Assembly (NCBI RefSeq): GCF_001269905.1
Contig: NZ_LHVK01000014.1
Coordinates: 124,397 to 188,396, forward strand
DNA from: Pseudomonas corrugata
GTDB lineage: Bacteria; Pseudomonadota; Gammaproteobacteria; Pseudomonadales; Pseudomonadaceae
Direction of reading: 5' to 3'
DNA: 64,000 nt
Of this stretch, positions 35,055-45,739 are shown piece by piece. How positions within the stretch are numbered: the first letter of the stretch is position 1; every line of letters starts with the position of its first letter. The notes beneath the pieces are model-generated. The model had not been told where the DNA came from. It was given only the letters and a program-made list of their open reading frames with translations, and did no database searches. The position numbers and the translations under genes are program-made.

Positions 35055-36509
35055 ATGAAACTAATCGTAAAAGTCTTTCCCGAAATCACCATCAAGAGCC
35101 GCCCGGTCCGGACGCGTTTCATCCGGCAGTTGGCGAAGAACATCCGTGCCGTGCTCCGTGATCTGGACCCGGTCGTGGTGGTGAATGGCGTGTGGGACAA
35201 TCTCGAACTGGAAACCCGCGTCAGCGATCCCAGGATCCTGAAGGAAATGACCGAGCGGCTGACCTGCATGCCGGGCATCGCGCACTTTCTGCAGGTGGAT
35301 GAATATCCGCTGGGGGATTTCGACGACATCGTCGCCAAATGCAAGCTGCATTATGGCAATGCGTTGGCCGGCAAGATTTTCTCGGTACGTTGCAAGCGCG
35401 CGGGCAAGCACCCGTTCAGCTCGATGGACGTGGACCGGTACGTCGGCAGCCAACTGCGCCAGCAATGCGGCGCCGCTGGTATCTCGTTGAAAAACCCGCA
35501 GGTTGAAGTACGCATCGAAATTCGCGACCAACGGTTGTTCGTCATCCACAGCCAGCACAACAGCATCGGCGGGTATCCGCTGGGTGCCCTGGAGCAGACG
35601 CTGGTGCTGATGTCGGGCGGCTTCGACTCCACGGTTGCGGCCTATCAGATCATGCGACGCGGACTGATGAGCCATTTCTGCTTCTTCAACCTCGGCGGGC
35701 GTGCCCATGAGCTGGGTGTGATGGAAGTGGCGCACTTCATCTGGAAGAAGTACGGCAGCTCCCAGCGCGTGTTATTTGTGAGTGTGCCGTTCGAAGAAGT
35801 TCTGGGGGAAATCCTCGGCAAAGTCGACGACAGTCATATGGGCGTCATTTTGAAGCGTATGATGTTGCGTGCCGCGTCCAGCATCGCCGATCGCCTGCAC
35901 ATCGATGCGCTGGTCACCGGCGAGGCGATTTCCCAGGTATCGAGCCAGACGCTGCCGAACCTGTCGGTTATCGACTGCGTGACCGAAAAGCTTGTACTGC
36001 GCCCGCTGATCGCCAGCCACAAGCAGGACATCATCGACACGGCCAACGCGATTGGCACCGCTGAATTTGCCCGGCACATGCCGGAGTACTGCGGGGTCAT
36101 CTCGGTCAATCCGAAGACGGCCGCCAAGCGCGGACGCGTGGAGCATGAAGAGAAAGAATTCGACATGGCGGTGCTCGAGCGTGCGCTCGAAAACGCCAGG
36201 CTGGTGCCAATCGATCGAGTGATCGACGAATTGGGTCAGGACATCAAGATTGAAGAAGTCGGCGAAGCGCTGGCTGGTCAGATCATCATCGACATCCGTC
36301 ATCCGGACGACGCTGAAGACGACCCGTTGAGCGTCGCCGGTATCGAGGTACAAACGATGCCGTTCTATGCAGTGAACGCGCGTTTCAAGGAACTGGACCC
36401 TACTCGCCAGTACCTGCTGTATTGCGACAAAGGCGTGATGAGTCGCCTGCATGCCCACCATTTGCTCAGTGAGGGGCATGCCAATGTGCGCGTTTATCGA
36501 CCGAGCTAA
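35055..36509 (+). CDS. thiI: tRNA 4-thiouridine synthase / thiamine sulfurtransferase ThiI
   Basis: A 484-residue three-domain protein: ferredoxin-like/THUMP (about 1-165), a PP-loop ATP pyrophosphatase ([15 protein letters not shown]), and a C-terminal rhodanese domain with the active Cys in [13 protein letters not shown]. It forms 4-thiouridine at position 8 of tRNA, a near-UV sensor, and in the long form transfers sulfur for thiamine thiazole. The presence of the rhodanese domain gives the full-length form. Start 35055 follows the family N-terminus [15 protein letters not shown]. Confidence 0.97.
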   Translation: MKLIVKVFPEITIKSRPVRTRFIRQLAKNIRAVLRDLDPVVVVNGVWDNLELETRVSDPRILKEMTERLTCMPGIAHFLQVDEYPLGDFDDIVAKCKLHYGNALAGKIFSVRCKRAGKHPFSSMDVDRYVGSQLRQQCGAAGISLKNPQVEVRIEIRDQRLFVIHSQHNSIGGYPLGALEQTLVLMSGGFDSTVAAYQIMRRGLMSHFCFFNLGGRAHELGVMEVAHFIWKKYGSSQRVLFVSVPFEEVLGEILGKVDDSHMGVILKRMMLRAASSIADRLHIDALVTGEAISQVSSQTLPNLSVIDCVTEKLVLRPLIASHKQDIIDTANAIGTAEFARHMPEYCGVISVNPKTAAKRGRVEHEEKEFDMAVLERALENARLVPIDRVIDELGQDIKIEEVGEALAGQIIIDIRHPDDAEDDPLSVAGIEVQTMPFYAVNARFKELDPTRQYLLYCDKGVMSRLHAHHLLSEGHANVRVYRPS

Positions 36510-36647
36510 GTGCCCGGGGCTGTTTGCCTGTGGCCTGCGTCACCGGCCCCCCGACGCCGCCGACAAGCTGTAGCGGCTTTGTCGGACTCAACGTAAATCG
36601 CTGCCACGACCTGTCAGCACACCGAATCCTCTGATCGAGATACACAA

Positions 36648-38468
36648 GTGATCGAAAATCTACGCAACATCGCCATCATTGCCCACGTTGACCATGGTAA
36701 GACCACCCTGGTAGACAAACTCTTGCGTCAATCCGGCACCCTGGAACGCAACGAGCTCAACGACGAGCGCGTGATGGACTCCAACGACCAGGAAAAAGAG
36801 CGTGGTATCACCATCCTGGCGAAAAACACCGCCATCAACTGGAACGGCTACCACATCAACATCGTGGACACCCCGGGCCACGCCGACTTCGGTGGTGAAG
36901 TAGAGCGCGTGATGTCGATGGTCGACTCCGTGCTGCTGCTGGTCGACGCCCAGGACGGCCCTATGCCGCAAACCCGCTTCGTGACCAAGAAAGCGTTCGA
37001 AGCCGGCCTCAAGCCGATCGTGGTGATCAACAAGGTCGACCGTCCGGGCGCGCGTCCTGACTGGGTTCTGGACCAGATCTTCGACCTGTTCGACAACCTC
37101 GGTGCCACCGACGAACAACTGGACTTCCAGGTCGTCTACGCCTCGGCCCTGAACGGCATTGCCGGTCTGGACCACACCGCCATGGCTGAAGACATGACCC
37201 CGCTGTACCAGTCGATCGTCGACAACGTACCAGCGCCAGCCGTTGACCGTGACGGTCCGTTCCAGATGCAGATCTCGGCCCTGGACTACAACAGCTTCCT
37301 GGGTGTGATCGGCGTTGGCCGTATCGCCCGTGGTCGCGTCAAGCCGAACACCCCGGTTGTCGCCATCGACGTCGACGGCAAGAAACGCAACGGCCGTATC
37401 CTGAAGCTGATGGGTCACCACGGTCTGCACCGTGTGGACGTCGAAGAAGCGGCTGCCGGCGACATCGTCTGCATCAGCGGCTTCGAAGAGCTGTTCATCT
37501 CCGACACCCTGTGCGACCCGACCGTTGTCGAGGCGATGAAGCCGCTGACCGTCGACGAGCCGACTGTTTCCATGACCTTCCAGGTCAACGACTCGCCATT
37601 CTGCGGTAAGGAAGGCAAGTTCGTGACTTCCCGTAACATCAAGGAACGTCTGGACAAGGAGCTGCTGTACAACGTTGCACTGCGCGTTGAAGAAGGCGAC
37701 TCGGCCGACAAGTTCAAGGTTTCCGGCCGTGGTGAGCTGCACCTCTCGGTACTGATCGAAACCATGCGTCGCGAAGGCTTCGAAATGGCCGTAGGCCGTC
37801 CTGAAGTGATCATCCGCGTCGTCGATGGCAATAAGCAGGAACCGTTCGAGAACGTCACCATCGACATCCCTGAGGAATCCCAGGGCAAGGTCATGGAAGA
37901 AATGGGCCTGCGTAAAGGCGACCTGACCAACATGTCCCCGGATGGCAAAGGGCGTGTGCGCCTGGAGTACAACATCCCGGCTCGTGGCCTGATCGGTTTC
38001 CGTAACCAGTTCCTGACTCTGACCAACGGTGCTGGCATCCTGACCTCGATCTTCGATCGCTACGACACCATGAAGTCCGGTCACATGTCCGGCCGTCAGA
38101 ACGGCGTCCTGGTATCGGTGGAAACCGGCAAGGCGCTGACCTACTCCCTGGAAACCCTCCAGGCGCGTGGCAAGCTGTTCGTCGAGCACGGCCAGGAAAT
38201 CTACAACGGCCAGATCGTAGGTCTGAACAGCCGTGACAACGACCTGGGCGTCAACCCTACCAAGGGCAAGAAGCTCGACAACATGCGTGCTTCGGGTAAA
38301 GACGAAACCATCGCCCTGGTTCCACCTGTTCGCTTCACCCTGGAACAGGCACTGGAATTCATCCAGGATGACGAGCTGTGTGAAGTGACGCCTAAGTCCA
38401 TCCGTCTTCGCAAGAAGATCCTGGATGAAGGCGAGCGTACCCGCGCTGCCAAGAAAGCCAAGGCTTGA
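36648..38468 (+). CDS. typA: Translational GTPase TypA/BipA
   Basis: A 606-residue ribosome-binding GTPase. G1 [11 protein letters not shown]3 [10 protein letters not shown] and G4 [10 protein letters not shown] are intact, followed by EF-G-like domains and the TypA-specific C-terminus ([20 protein letters not shown]). It helps 50S assembly and growth under stress and cold. The start codon is GTG (36648). A strong terminator follows the stop. Confidence 0.98.
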   Translation: MIENLRNIAIIAHVDHGKTTLVDKLLRQSGTLERNELNDERVMDSNDQEKERGITILAKNTAINWNGYHINIVDTPGHADFGGEVERVMSMVDSVLLLVDAQDGPMPQTRFVTKKAFEAGLKPIVVINKVDRPGARPDWVLDQIFDLFDNLGATDEQLDFQVVYASALNGIAGLDHTAMAEDMTPLYQSIVDNVPAPAVDRDGPFQMQISALDYNSFLGVIGVGRIARGRVKPNTPVVAIDVDGKKRNGRILKLMGHHGLHRVDVEEAAAGDIVCISGFEELFISDTLCDPTVVEAMKPLTVDEPTVSMTFQVNDSPFCGKEGKFVTSRNIKERLDKELLYNVALRVEEGDSADKFKVSGRGELHLSVLIETMRREGFEMAVGRPEVIIRVVDGNKQEPFENVTIDIPEESQGKVMEEMGLRKGDLTNMSPDGKGRVRLEYNIPARGLIGFRNQFLTLTNGAGILTSIFDRYDTMKSGHMSGRQNGVLVSVETGKALTYSLETLQARGKLFVEHGQEIYNGQIVGLNSRDNDLGVNPTKGKKLDNMRASGKDETIALVPPVRFTLEQALEFIQDDELCEVTPKSIRLRKKILDEGERTRAAKKAKA

Positions 38469-38494
38469 TCGTTTAGCTTCGGCTGAATGAAAAA

Positions 38495-38528
38495 CGCCCC
38501 CGGTCGTGAGACCGGGGGCGTTTTTTTT
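38495..38528 (+). terminator. Rho-independent terminator of typA
   Basis: CGCCCCCGGTC-GTGA-GACCGGGGGCG followed by eight T, 26 nt after the stop; the strongest terminator in the window. Confidence 0.95.
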
Positions 38529-38562
38529 ATGCCTGGGATTTTTGTAGTGACTATTCGGGCCT

Positions 38563-38628
38563 CATCGCGAGCGGGCTCGCTCCCACAGGTTCAGCACCGT
38601 CCATGTGGGAGCGAGCCTGCTCGCGATA
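38563..38628. repeat. REP/REPIN pair, short spacer
   Basis: TCATCGCGAGCGGGCTCGCT and GTGGGAGCGAGCCTGCTCGC face each other across about 20 nt, between typA's terminator and the stop of the cysteine-cluster gene. Confidence 0.9.
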
Positions 38629-38662
38629 GCGCCAGACCAGGCGCCGCTGAAACATCAGTGGA

Positions 38663-39100
38663 TCAAAACCGATCCAGCGTCCGCGGATTGCGCTCGTGCT
38701 CCACTTCCTTGGGCTTGTACGCGCAATACCCCGGCCGTGGGCCGACCCGCGGATGATTGCGGCAGGTGTCCGGGCGTTTCTCGTAAATGGTGCACAGGCG
38801 GCTCTTGCGGTCCAGATAAAGGCAATCGTTGTTGCTCATGCGCTGGAGCGTGAAGATCTCCGACTTCTGGTTGTAACGCTCGACGATCCCTTCCTTTTGC
38901 AGGCGCTTGGCAATGTTTTTCGGTGGGTCGCCCAGTTCGAATTCGTCGACGATGCCGATCCTGATCAGGTCCTTGATCTTGACCTCGACCGGGAGCGTGC
39001 AGCAGCTCGACACGCAGGAACCGCACATCGGGGCGGAATACTTGGCCCAGGTATCGAGTCGGTCGATCTCCGCGGCGGCGATCAGGTTGGGCTTCATCAT
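38663..39100 (-). CDS. YkgJ-family cysteine cluster protein
   Basis: A 145-residue protein with the zinc- or iron-sulfur-type cysteine cluster of the YkgJ/CxxCxxCC family: APMCGSCVSSCCTLPV, then NDCLYLD, RLCTIYEKRPDTC and GYCAYKP. These proteins have an unknown function. ATG codons at 39100 and 39097 are both possible; no clear ribosome site. Transcribed toward typA. Confidence 0.88.
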   Translation of the reverse strand: MMKPNLIAAAEIDRLDTWAKYSAPMCGSCVSSCCTLPVEVKIKDLIRIGIVDEFELGDPPKNIAKRLQKEGIVERYNQKSEIFTLQRMSNNDCLYLDRKSRLCTIYEKRPDTCRNHPRVGPRPGYCAYKPKEVEHERNPRTLDRF

Positions 39101-39355
39101 CTAGGTATACCAGCATGCATCAGGGCGCGCGATCATACCGGGACTGATGAAATTTTGAACGACCATCCGCCGGTTTTTTTTCTTGCCCGGCAGAATCCTC
39201 CCTTGGCGGCATGGCCCCTGCATTCATTCGTCCATCGGCAATTTCCTGGCGGCAATTCTCCGGCATTCGGGGAAAAAGCCACCGAACCAAGAGCCTGTGC
39301 CGTCTGTCAGACCGTCTAGGCTCAGACAATTCCATGCTCGTTCGAGGTCTTATTC

Positions 39356-41806
39356 ATGACTCAAGAACCACTTGTTCGCGAAGCAGAAGTGGCCGCATTT
39401 CGCGACGCTGTGTTGACCAAACTCACTTATGCCGTCGGCAAGGACCCGGATCATGCCTTTGATCACGATTGGTTCGAAGCCATTGCCCTTGCCGCCCGCG
39501 ACCACATGGTCGAACACTGGATGGATCACACGCGACAGATCTATCGCAAGGGCCAGAAGCGGGTCTACTACCTTTCTCTGGAGTTCCTCATCGGACGCCT
39601 GCTCTACGACAGCCTGAGCAACCTCGGCCTGCTGGACACTGCCCGCGAAGCTCTGACCGAGCTGGGGGTGGACCTGGAGCGCATCCGCTTGCTCGAGCCC
39701 GATGCGGCGTTGGGCAACGGCGGCCTCGGCCGGTTGGCGGCGTGCTTCATGGAAAGCATGTCGACCCTGGGCATCGCCGGCCATGGCTACGGTATTCGTT
39801 ACGAGCACGGCCTGTTTCGCCAGGCGATCGTCGATGGTTGGCAGCAGGAGCAGACCGAGCATTGGCTGGATTTCGGCAACCCCTGGGAGTTCGAACGGCC
39901 GGAAGTGGTCTACCCGATCGGGTTCGGCGGTAGCGTCGAGACCGTCACCGACGAGACCGGCAAGACCCGGCAGGTCTGGTCTCCAGGTGAAACCGTACGG
40001 GCCATTGCCTATGACACCCCGGTGGTGGGCTGGCGGGGGGCGAGCGTGAACACCCTGCGCCTGTGGCGCGCCCGGGCCGTGGAAGACCTGCACCTGGAGC
40101 GCTTCAATGCCGGCGACCACCTTGGTGCCGTGGCTGAGGTCGCCCGGGCCGAAAGTATCTCCCGCGTGCTCTACCCGGCCGACAGCACCGAGGCCGGCCA
40201 GGAACTGCGGCTGCGCCAGGAGTATTTCTTCGTTGCCGCCTCGTTACAGGACCTGCTGCGCCGTCACCGCAACATGCACACCTCGGTACTGACCCTGGGA
40301 GATCACGCGGCGATCCAGCTCAACGACACCCACCCGTCCATCGCCGTGGCCGAGCTGATGCGCCAGTTGGTGGACGTCTACGACGTGGCCTGGGACGCGG
40401 CCTGGCAGATCACCCAGGACACGCTGTCGTACACCAACCACACGCTGCTGCCCGAAGCCCTGGAAACCTGGCCGGTCGGGTTGATGGAGCGCATGCTGCC
40501 GCGACATATGCAGATCATCTACCTGATCAACGCCCAGCATATCGATTCGCTGCGGGCCAAGGGGGTGCACGATTTCGACGTGCTGCGCTCAGTGTCGCTG
40601 ATCGAAGAAGACAACGGCCGCCGGGTACGCATGGGCAATCTCGCGTTTCTCGGCTCCCACAGCGTCAACGGCGTGTCCGGGTTGCACACGCAATTGATGC
40701 GCAGCACAGTATTTTCGGAGCTGCACAAGCTCTACCCGGAGCGGATCAATAACAAGACCAACGGAGTCACGTTCCGCCGCTGGTTGTTCCAGGCCAACGC
40801 CGAACTGACCTCGATGATGGTCGATGCCCTCGGCCCGAGCGTGCTCGATAACCCTGAGGAGCGCCTGATCGAGCTGGAGCCGTTCGCCGACAAGCAGGCC
40901 TTCCGCAAACTGTTCGCCGAACAGCGCCTGCACAGCAAGAAGGCCCTGGCGTACCTGATCCACGAACGCTTGGGCATTGCCGTGAACCCGGCGGCGATGT
41001 TCGACGTGCAGGTCAAGCGGATTCACGAATACAAGCGCCAACTGCTCAACCTGATGCACACCGTGGCGCTGTACCAGGCGATTCGCGCCGAGCCGGAGGT
41101 GGATTGGGTACCACGGGTGAAAATCTTCGCCGGCAAGGCCGCCGCCAGCTACCACCAGGCCAAGCTGATCATCAAGTTGACCAACGACATCGCCCGGGTG
41201 GTGAACAACGACCCGACTGTGCGCGGCCTGCTCAAAGTGGTGTTCTTGCCCAACTACAACGTCAGCCTGGCCGAAAGCATCATCCCGGCTGCAGACCTGT
41301 CGGAGCAGATCTCCACGGCCGGTTTCGAAGCGTCGGGCACCAGTAACATGAAGTTCGGCCTCAACGGCGCACTGACCATCGGCACCATGGATGGCGCCAA
41401 CGTGGAAATGCATGAGCGGGTGGGGGGTGAGCACATGTTCATTTTCGGCCTGACGGCCGAGCAGGTGGAAGCGCGCAAGCGCAACGGTGAATTCAGCGCT
41501 GCGCCGGACATTGCCGCGTCCCATCGCCTCAGCGATGTGTTGCAGGCGATTCGTGGCGGGGTGTTCTCGCCCGACGACCCGATGCGCTACACCGGCCTGG
41601 TGGATTCGCTGGTGGACCATGACCGCTTCCTGGTCTGCGCTGATTTCGACGCCTACTGGAACGCCCAGGCCAAGGTCGAAGAGCGTTGGCACGATTCCAA
41701 GCAGTGGTGGCGCTCGGCGGTGCTCAACACGGCGCGCATGGGCTGGTTCTCCTCCGATCGGACCATCCGCGAATACGCCACCGACATCTGGAAGGCCCTG
41801 GAATAG
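39356..41806 (+). CDS. glgP: Glycogen/starch/maltodextrin phosphorylase
   Basis: An 816-residue phosphorylase that releases glucose-1-phosphate from alpha-glucans. YYLSLEFLIGRLL and ALGNGGLGRLAACF are family marks; the pyridoxal phosphate Lys is in EASGTSNMKFGLNGALTIGT. Length fits the bacterial GlgP/MalP family. A GAGGT ribosome site precedes ATG 39356. It is monocistronic here; the glycogen synthesis genes are not adjacent. MalP is the alternative name. Confidence 0.95.
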   Translation: MTQEPLVREAEVAAFRDAVLTKLTYAVGKDPDHAFDHDWFEAIALAARDHMVEHWMDHTRQIYRKGQKRVYYLSLEFLIGRLLYDSLSNLGLLDTAREALTELGVDLERIRLLEPDAALGNGGLGRLAACFMESMSTLGIAGHGYGIRYEHGLFRQAIVDGWQQEQTEHWLDFGNPWEFERPEVVYPIGFGGSVETVTDETGKTRQVWSPGETVRAIAYDTPVVGWRGASVNTLRLWRARAVEDLHLERFNAGDHLGAVAEVARAESISRVLYPADSTEAGQELRLRQEYFFVAASLQDLLRRHRNMHTSVLTLGDHAAIQLNDTHPSIAVAELMRQLVDVYDVAWDAAWQITQDTLSYTNHTLLPEALETWPVGLMERMLPRHMQIIYLINAQHIDSLRAKGVHDFDVLRSVSLIEEDNGRRVRMGNLAFLGSHSVNGVSGLHTQLMRSTVFSELHKLYPERINNKTNGVTFRRWLFQANAELTSMMVDALGPSVLDNPEERLIELEPFADKQAFRKLFAEQRLHSKKALAYLIHERLGIAVNPAAMFDVQVKRIHEYKRQLLNLMHTVALYQAIRAEPEVDWVPRVKIFAGKAAASYHQAKLIIKLTNDIARVVNNDPTVRGLLKVVFLPNYNVSLAESIIPAADLSEQISTAGFEASGTSNMKFGLNGALTIGTMDGANVEMHERVGGEHMFIFGLTAEQVEARKRNGEFSAAPDIAASHRLSDVLQAIRGGVFSPDDPMRYTGLVDSLVDHDRFLVCADFDAYWNAQAKVEERWHDSKQWWRSAVLNTARMGWFSSDRTIREYATDIWKALE

Positions 41807-41826
41807 CATCTGTAAGAAATGTGAGC

Positions 41827-41850
41827 GAAGCCCAACGGCAAGTGGGCTTC
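41827..41850 (+). terminator. Hairpin after glycogen phosphorylase gene
   Basis: GAAGCCCA-ACGGCAAG-TGGGCTTC, an 8-bp stem 20 nt after the stop. Only GTCGATAT follows, so termination would be weak. Confidence 0.5.
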
Positions 41851-41919
41851 GTCGATATACTGAGCGCCAGTTTCGCCGGGCTGTGTGGCCGGATTCAGGA
41901 CAGGAAGCCCTCATGACCC

Positions 41920-42040
41920 CTGTGGGAGCGAGCCCTGTGGGAGCCCAGCTTGCTCGCGATGAACGATGACGCGGTTTGCAGTTAAACCGTGTCGACTCCA
42001 TCGCGAGCAAGCTCGGTCCCACAGGGCTCGCTCCCACAGG
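41920..42040. repeat. Nested compound REP block upstream of DUF2339 gene
   Basis: Stacked REP arms (GTGGGAGCGAGCC then GTGGGAGCCCAGC) and their complements flank a spacer. The central 68 nt (41947-42014) match the block at 27023-27090 with three differences. Confidence 0.9.
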
Positions 42041-42121
42041 TTGTGTGTGGTTTCCACTAGACTGAGCCAGGCACCGCATCACCCGGTCATGCCCGCAAGG
42101 GGCCGCTCAGGGATATCAACC

Positions 42122-45100
42122 ATGCAATGGATTTTGACGCTGTTGGGCCTGGCAATCGGCTGGGTGGTGGATGAGTCGTTCGCCGATGCGCTGATAGGTG
42201 CATTGTCGGGGCTCGGCATCGCTCTGGTCTTGCGGCTGCGACGCCTCGGGGCCCAGACCGATAAACAACAGCGTCTGCTGGAAGCGACCCAACAAAACCT
42301 GCTGACGCTGGAAGCACGTCTTGCCGTGCTTGAGCGCGGCACTGTATCTGCGCCAAGCGCACCTGCACCTGAGATCGTCGTGGCCCAGGCTCCGAAACCT
42401 GAAGCTCGGCACGAGGCAGAAGCAGAGACGGAACTGGTCTGGGAGCTTCCGCCTGACCTGGCGCCGGCCCCCGCGATGGTGACACAAGCCAGCCAACCGC
42501 TGCCCGACGACATTTGGACCCCAGCACCGGTCACTGCTCAGCATGAAGTTCACGGCGCCGAGCCTATGGACCCGATCGTCACGCCGCCTGTCCCTCGCGG
42601 CCCCGGTTTCATCGAGCGTGCCGTGGCCGGTGCGCGCAACTGGCTGTTCGGTGGCAATACCGTACTGCGGGTTGGCGTGCTGCTGTTGTTCCTCGGCCTG
42701 GCGTTTCTATTGCGCTATGCCACTGAAGGCATGGTGGTGCCGATCGAACTGCGCTATGCCGGTGTCGCGGCCAGTGCGTTGGGCTTGCTGGGTCTGGGCT
42801 GGTGGCTGCGCCAGCGCAACAACAGTTATGCGCTGATGCTCCAGGGTACCGGCATCGCTGTGTTGTACCTGACGGTGTTCGCCGCCATGCGCCTGCATCC
42901 ACTGCTCGATTCCAAGGCCGCGTTGGGGCTGCTGGTGGCGGTCACGGTGTTCTCGGCGATCCTGGCAATGACCCAGAACGCTCTGGGGCTGGCCGCTGCC
43001 GCCGCGCTGGGCGGCTTTGCCGCGCCAATCCTGACCTCCACCGGCAGCGGTAACCATGTCGCGCTGTTCAGCTACTTCATCCTGCTCAATGCCGGCATTC
43101 TCGCGATTGCCTGGTTCAAGGCCTGGCGCCTGCTCAACCTGATCGGTTTTGTCGGGACCTTCGGCATCGGTATCGCCTGGGGCTTGCGTTCGTATACGCC
43201 GGCACTGTTCTTCAGCACCGAACCGTTCCTGATCATTTTTTTCCTCATGTACCTGGCGATTGGCTTGCTGTTCACCCGGCGCAAACTGCTGGAGATGAGC
43301 GACGGTCCCGAGGATGACAGCCGTGAAGCGCTGCTGCGCTGGTCGGCGCGCAAGGGCGATTATGTGGACGGCACAATGCTGTTCGGCCCGCCGCTGGTGG
43401 GCTTCGGCTTGCAGCTCACGCTGGTGATGTTCCTGGATCTGGCCGCAGCGTTCAGTGCCCTCGTCCTGGGCATGATTTACATGGGCCTGGCCCGGGTGTT
43501 GATGAGGGGACGCGCCCTGTTGCTGGCCGAAACCTGCCTGGCACTCGGGGTGATTTTTACCAGCCTGGCGATTCCCCTGGGCCTCGATGCCCGTTGGACC
43601 ACGGCAGCGTGGGCGGTGGAAGGCGCGGGGATTTTCTGGCTGGGCCTGCGTCAGCAGCGACCACTGGCGCGTGCGTTTGCCTTGCTGCTGCAGTTGGGCG
43701 CGGCGCGGGCTTTCTTCGGTGAATTGCAGATCGGCCAGGGCAGTCTGCTCCAAGGCGCTCCATTGGGAGCGTTGATGCTGGGCGCCGCGTTGCTGTTCAG
43801 CTTCTATCAATTGCGCAAGGCGGCGCCGGGGCACACCGCGAGTTGGGAGCGCCAGGTGCAGCCGGTGCTGGCTGTGTTGGGGCTGGGCTCGCTCTATCTG
43901 CTGGCGCCGCTGTTTTTCTTCACCCACGGCACCGCCATCACCTGGGCGCTGGCCGGTCTGGCGACGCTGTTTGTCGGCCTGCGCCTGCAAGCGCGTAGCT
44001 TCCTGTTCATGGCGTTTGGCGTACAGCTGCTGGGGGGCGCACTGTTCCTGATGCGTTTGCGCGGCGCCGAAGGGGATTCGGCAGCAGTGTTCGCCGCCGG
44101 CTGGAGCGGCTTGCTCAGCGCCTCGTTGATCGGCCTGGCCTTGATTGGCGGCATGTTGCTGGCCGCCCGCGACGAAATGGTGCGCAACGACATTCGGTTG
44201 CTGCGTGGCTTGTCGGTGGTGTTGCTGGCGGGGCTGGCTTTGATCAACCTCGCTGTGCTGTTCGTCCTGCCCTGGCAAACGGCGAGCGGCGTGTGGGCCG
44301 CCAGTGGCCTGTTGATCATCTGGTTGAGCCTGTACCTGAAACAACGCGTGAGCTTCGTGTTCGGCCTGCTCCTGCAAGTGTTGGGCGGTGCGGCGTTCCT
44401 GGTGGCGGGGCCGGCCTTGCTCGGACCGCTCGACAGCGAGGGGCTGCGGCCCCTGGCCCACAGTGGCTTCTGGACGCCGATGGTGCTGGGACTGGCGGCG
44501 CTGGTGGGGGCTTGGCGACTGCAACGGGGCCATCCGGCCGCGGTGTTCGATGTCTTGAGTTTGCAGCGGTTGTCCGAGTTGCTGTTGATCTGGGGCGCCG
44601 GTTGGTGGTCGCTGACGTGGATCAGCGAAGTGCTGCGCTTTGCCCCGGTCCATTTGCAAGGCAGCTTGCTGCTGATTGTCGCGGCGCTCAGTGTCGCGGT
44701 GTGGGCGATTCTGGCGCTGCGCTTGCAGTGGCCGGCGCTGGGGTTGCTGTGCACCTTGCTGATTCCTGCGGCGGGCTGTGTGTTGGTCGCGACCTGGCAC
44801 AGCCGTTACCACCCGGCGGCGGATTTCGGCTGGCTGGCCTGGTTGATCCTGTTCGGTGTGCATTTGCTGTCGCTCAAGCGCCTGGCCTCGATGCTCCCGG
44901 ACGCGGTTCGCAGCACCGCCCATGTACTCGGTTGCTGGTTGCTGATCGGCGTGTTGGCCCTGGAGCTGCGTTATGGCCTGTTGCTGTTGTCCGAGCAATA
45001 CAACGCCTGGCGTTGGCTGGGTTGGGCGATCCTGCCGAGCCTGTACCTGGTGCTGATGGCCGCGCCGCGGGCCTGGCCATGGCCGATATCGGCTCAACCG

Positions 45101-45739
45101 CGGGAGTATCGCGTCTACGCGGCGGCGCCTCTGGCCCTGTTGATGCTGGGGTGGTTCTGGCTGGCCAACACCTTCAGCGATGGCATCGCCGAGCCGTTGC
45201 CGTATGTGCCGCTGCTCAACCCATTGGAGCTGGGCCTGTTGTTCGCCCTGTTCGGTGTCTACGTATGGGCCCGTAGCGCGCTGGCGCAGTTGGCGATCCG
45301 TTGGGCCCATGCCGAACACGTCGCCCAGTTGATCGCCGGGGTCTCACTGTTCGCGTTCTTCACCGCCCTGGTAATGCGCAGCGCCCACCATTGGCTGGAT
45401 GTGCCGTTCGAACTGGACGCATTGCTCGAATCCATGTTCGTGCAGGCCGGGTTGTCTCTGGTCTGGACCCTGATCGCCCTGGGCCTGATGATCGGCGGGC
45501 ATCTGAGGCATCGCCGCGAGGTGTGGCTGATCGGTGCGGCGCTGATTGCCGTGGTGGTGGCCAAGTTGTTCTTTGTCGAATTGAGTAACCGTGGTGGTCT
45601 GGCGCGGATTGTGTCGTTTATCGGCGTGGGTGTATTGCTGCTGGTGGTGGGTTACTTCGCACCGCTGCCGCCCAAACGGCCGGAAACGGTTCCAGAGGCC
45701 GAGCCGCCAATGCCTGTCAGTGAGGGAGTGTCATCTTGA
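42122..45739 (+). CDS. Very large DUF2339 polytopic membrane protein
   Basis: A 1,205-residue inner-membrane protein. After one N-terminal membrane helix (MQWILTLLGLAIGWVVDESF) comes a coiled and Pro/Ala-rich soluble stretch (about 35-170). The rest is an almost unbroken series of hydrophobic segments, about 25-30 by eye. It fits the DUF2339 family, function unknown. The start at ATG 42122 was chosen because upstream codons read through a REP element. Its TGA overlaps the TTG start of the DUF3999 gene, so the two are translationally coupled. Confidence 0.9.
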   Translation: MQWILTLLGLAIGWVVDESFADALIGALSGLGIALVLRLRRLGAQTDKQQRLLEATQQNLLTLEARLAVLERGTVSAPSAPAPEIVVAQAPKPEARHEAEAETELVWELPPDLAPAPAMVTQASQPLPDDIWTPAPVTAQHEVHGAEPMDPIVTPPVPRGPGFIERAVAGARNWLFGGNTVLRVGVLLLFLGLAFLLRYATEGMVVPIELRYAGVAASALGLLGLGWWLRQRNNSYALMLQGTGIAVLYLTVFAAMRLHPLLDSKAALGLLVAVTVFSAILAMTQNALGLAAAAALGGFAAPILTSTGSGNHVALFSYFILLNAGILAIAWFKAWRLLNLIGFVGTFGIGIAWGLRSYTPALFFSTEPFLIIFFLMYLAIGLLFTRRKLLEMSDGPEDDSREALLRWSARKGDYVDGTMLFGPPLVGFGLQLTLVMFLDLAAAFSALVLGMIYMGLARVLMRGRALLLAETCLALGVIFTSLAIPLGLDARWTTAAWAVEGAGIFWLGLRQQRPLARAFALLLQLGAARAFFGELQIGQGSLLQGAPLGALMLGAALLFSFYQLRKAAPGHTASWERQVQPVLAVLGLGSLYLLAPLFFFTHGTAITWALAGLATLFVGLRLQARSFLFMAFGVQLLGGALFLMRLRGAEGDSAAVFAAGWSGLLSASLIGLALIGGMLLAARDEMVRNDIRLLRGLSVVLLAGLALINLAVLFVLPWQTASGVWAASGLLIIWLSLYLKQRVSFVFGLLLQVLGGAAFLVAGPALLGPLDSEGLRPLAHSGFWTPMVLGLAALVGAWRLQRGHPAAVFDVLSLQRLSELLLIWGAGWWSLTWISEVLRFAPVHLQGSLLLIVAALSVAVWAILALRLQWPALGLLCTLLIPAAGCVLVATWHSRYHPAADFGWLAWLILFGVHLLSLKRLASMLPDAVRSTAHVLGCWLLIGVLALELRYGLLLLSEQYNAWRWLGWAILPSLYLVLMAAPRAWPWPISAQPREYRVYAAAPLALLMLGWFWLANTFSDGIAEPLPYVPLLNPLELGLLFALFGVYVWARSALAQLAIRWAHAEHVAQLIAGVSLFAFFTALVMRSAHHWLDVPFELDALLESMFVQAGLSLVWTLIALGLMIGGHLRHRREVWLIGAALIAVVVAKLFFVELSNRGGLARIVSFIGVGVLLLVVGYFAPLPPKRPETVPEAEPPMPVSEGVSS

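Noticed and set aside
42707-45319. An 870-codon antisense frame opposite the DUF2339 gene
   Set aside because: Gln/Arg/His-rich low-complexity translation typical of an antisense shadow of a leucine-rich membrane gene.
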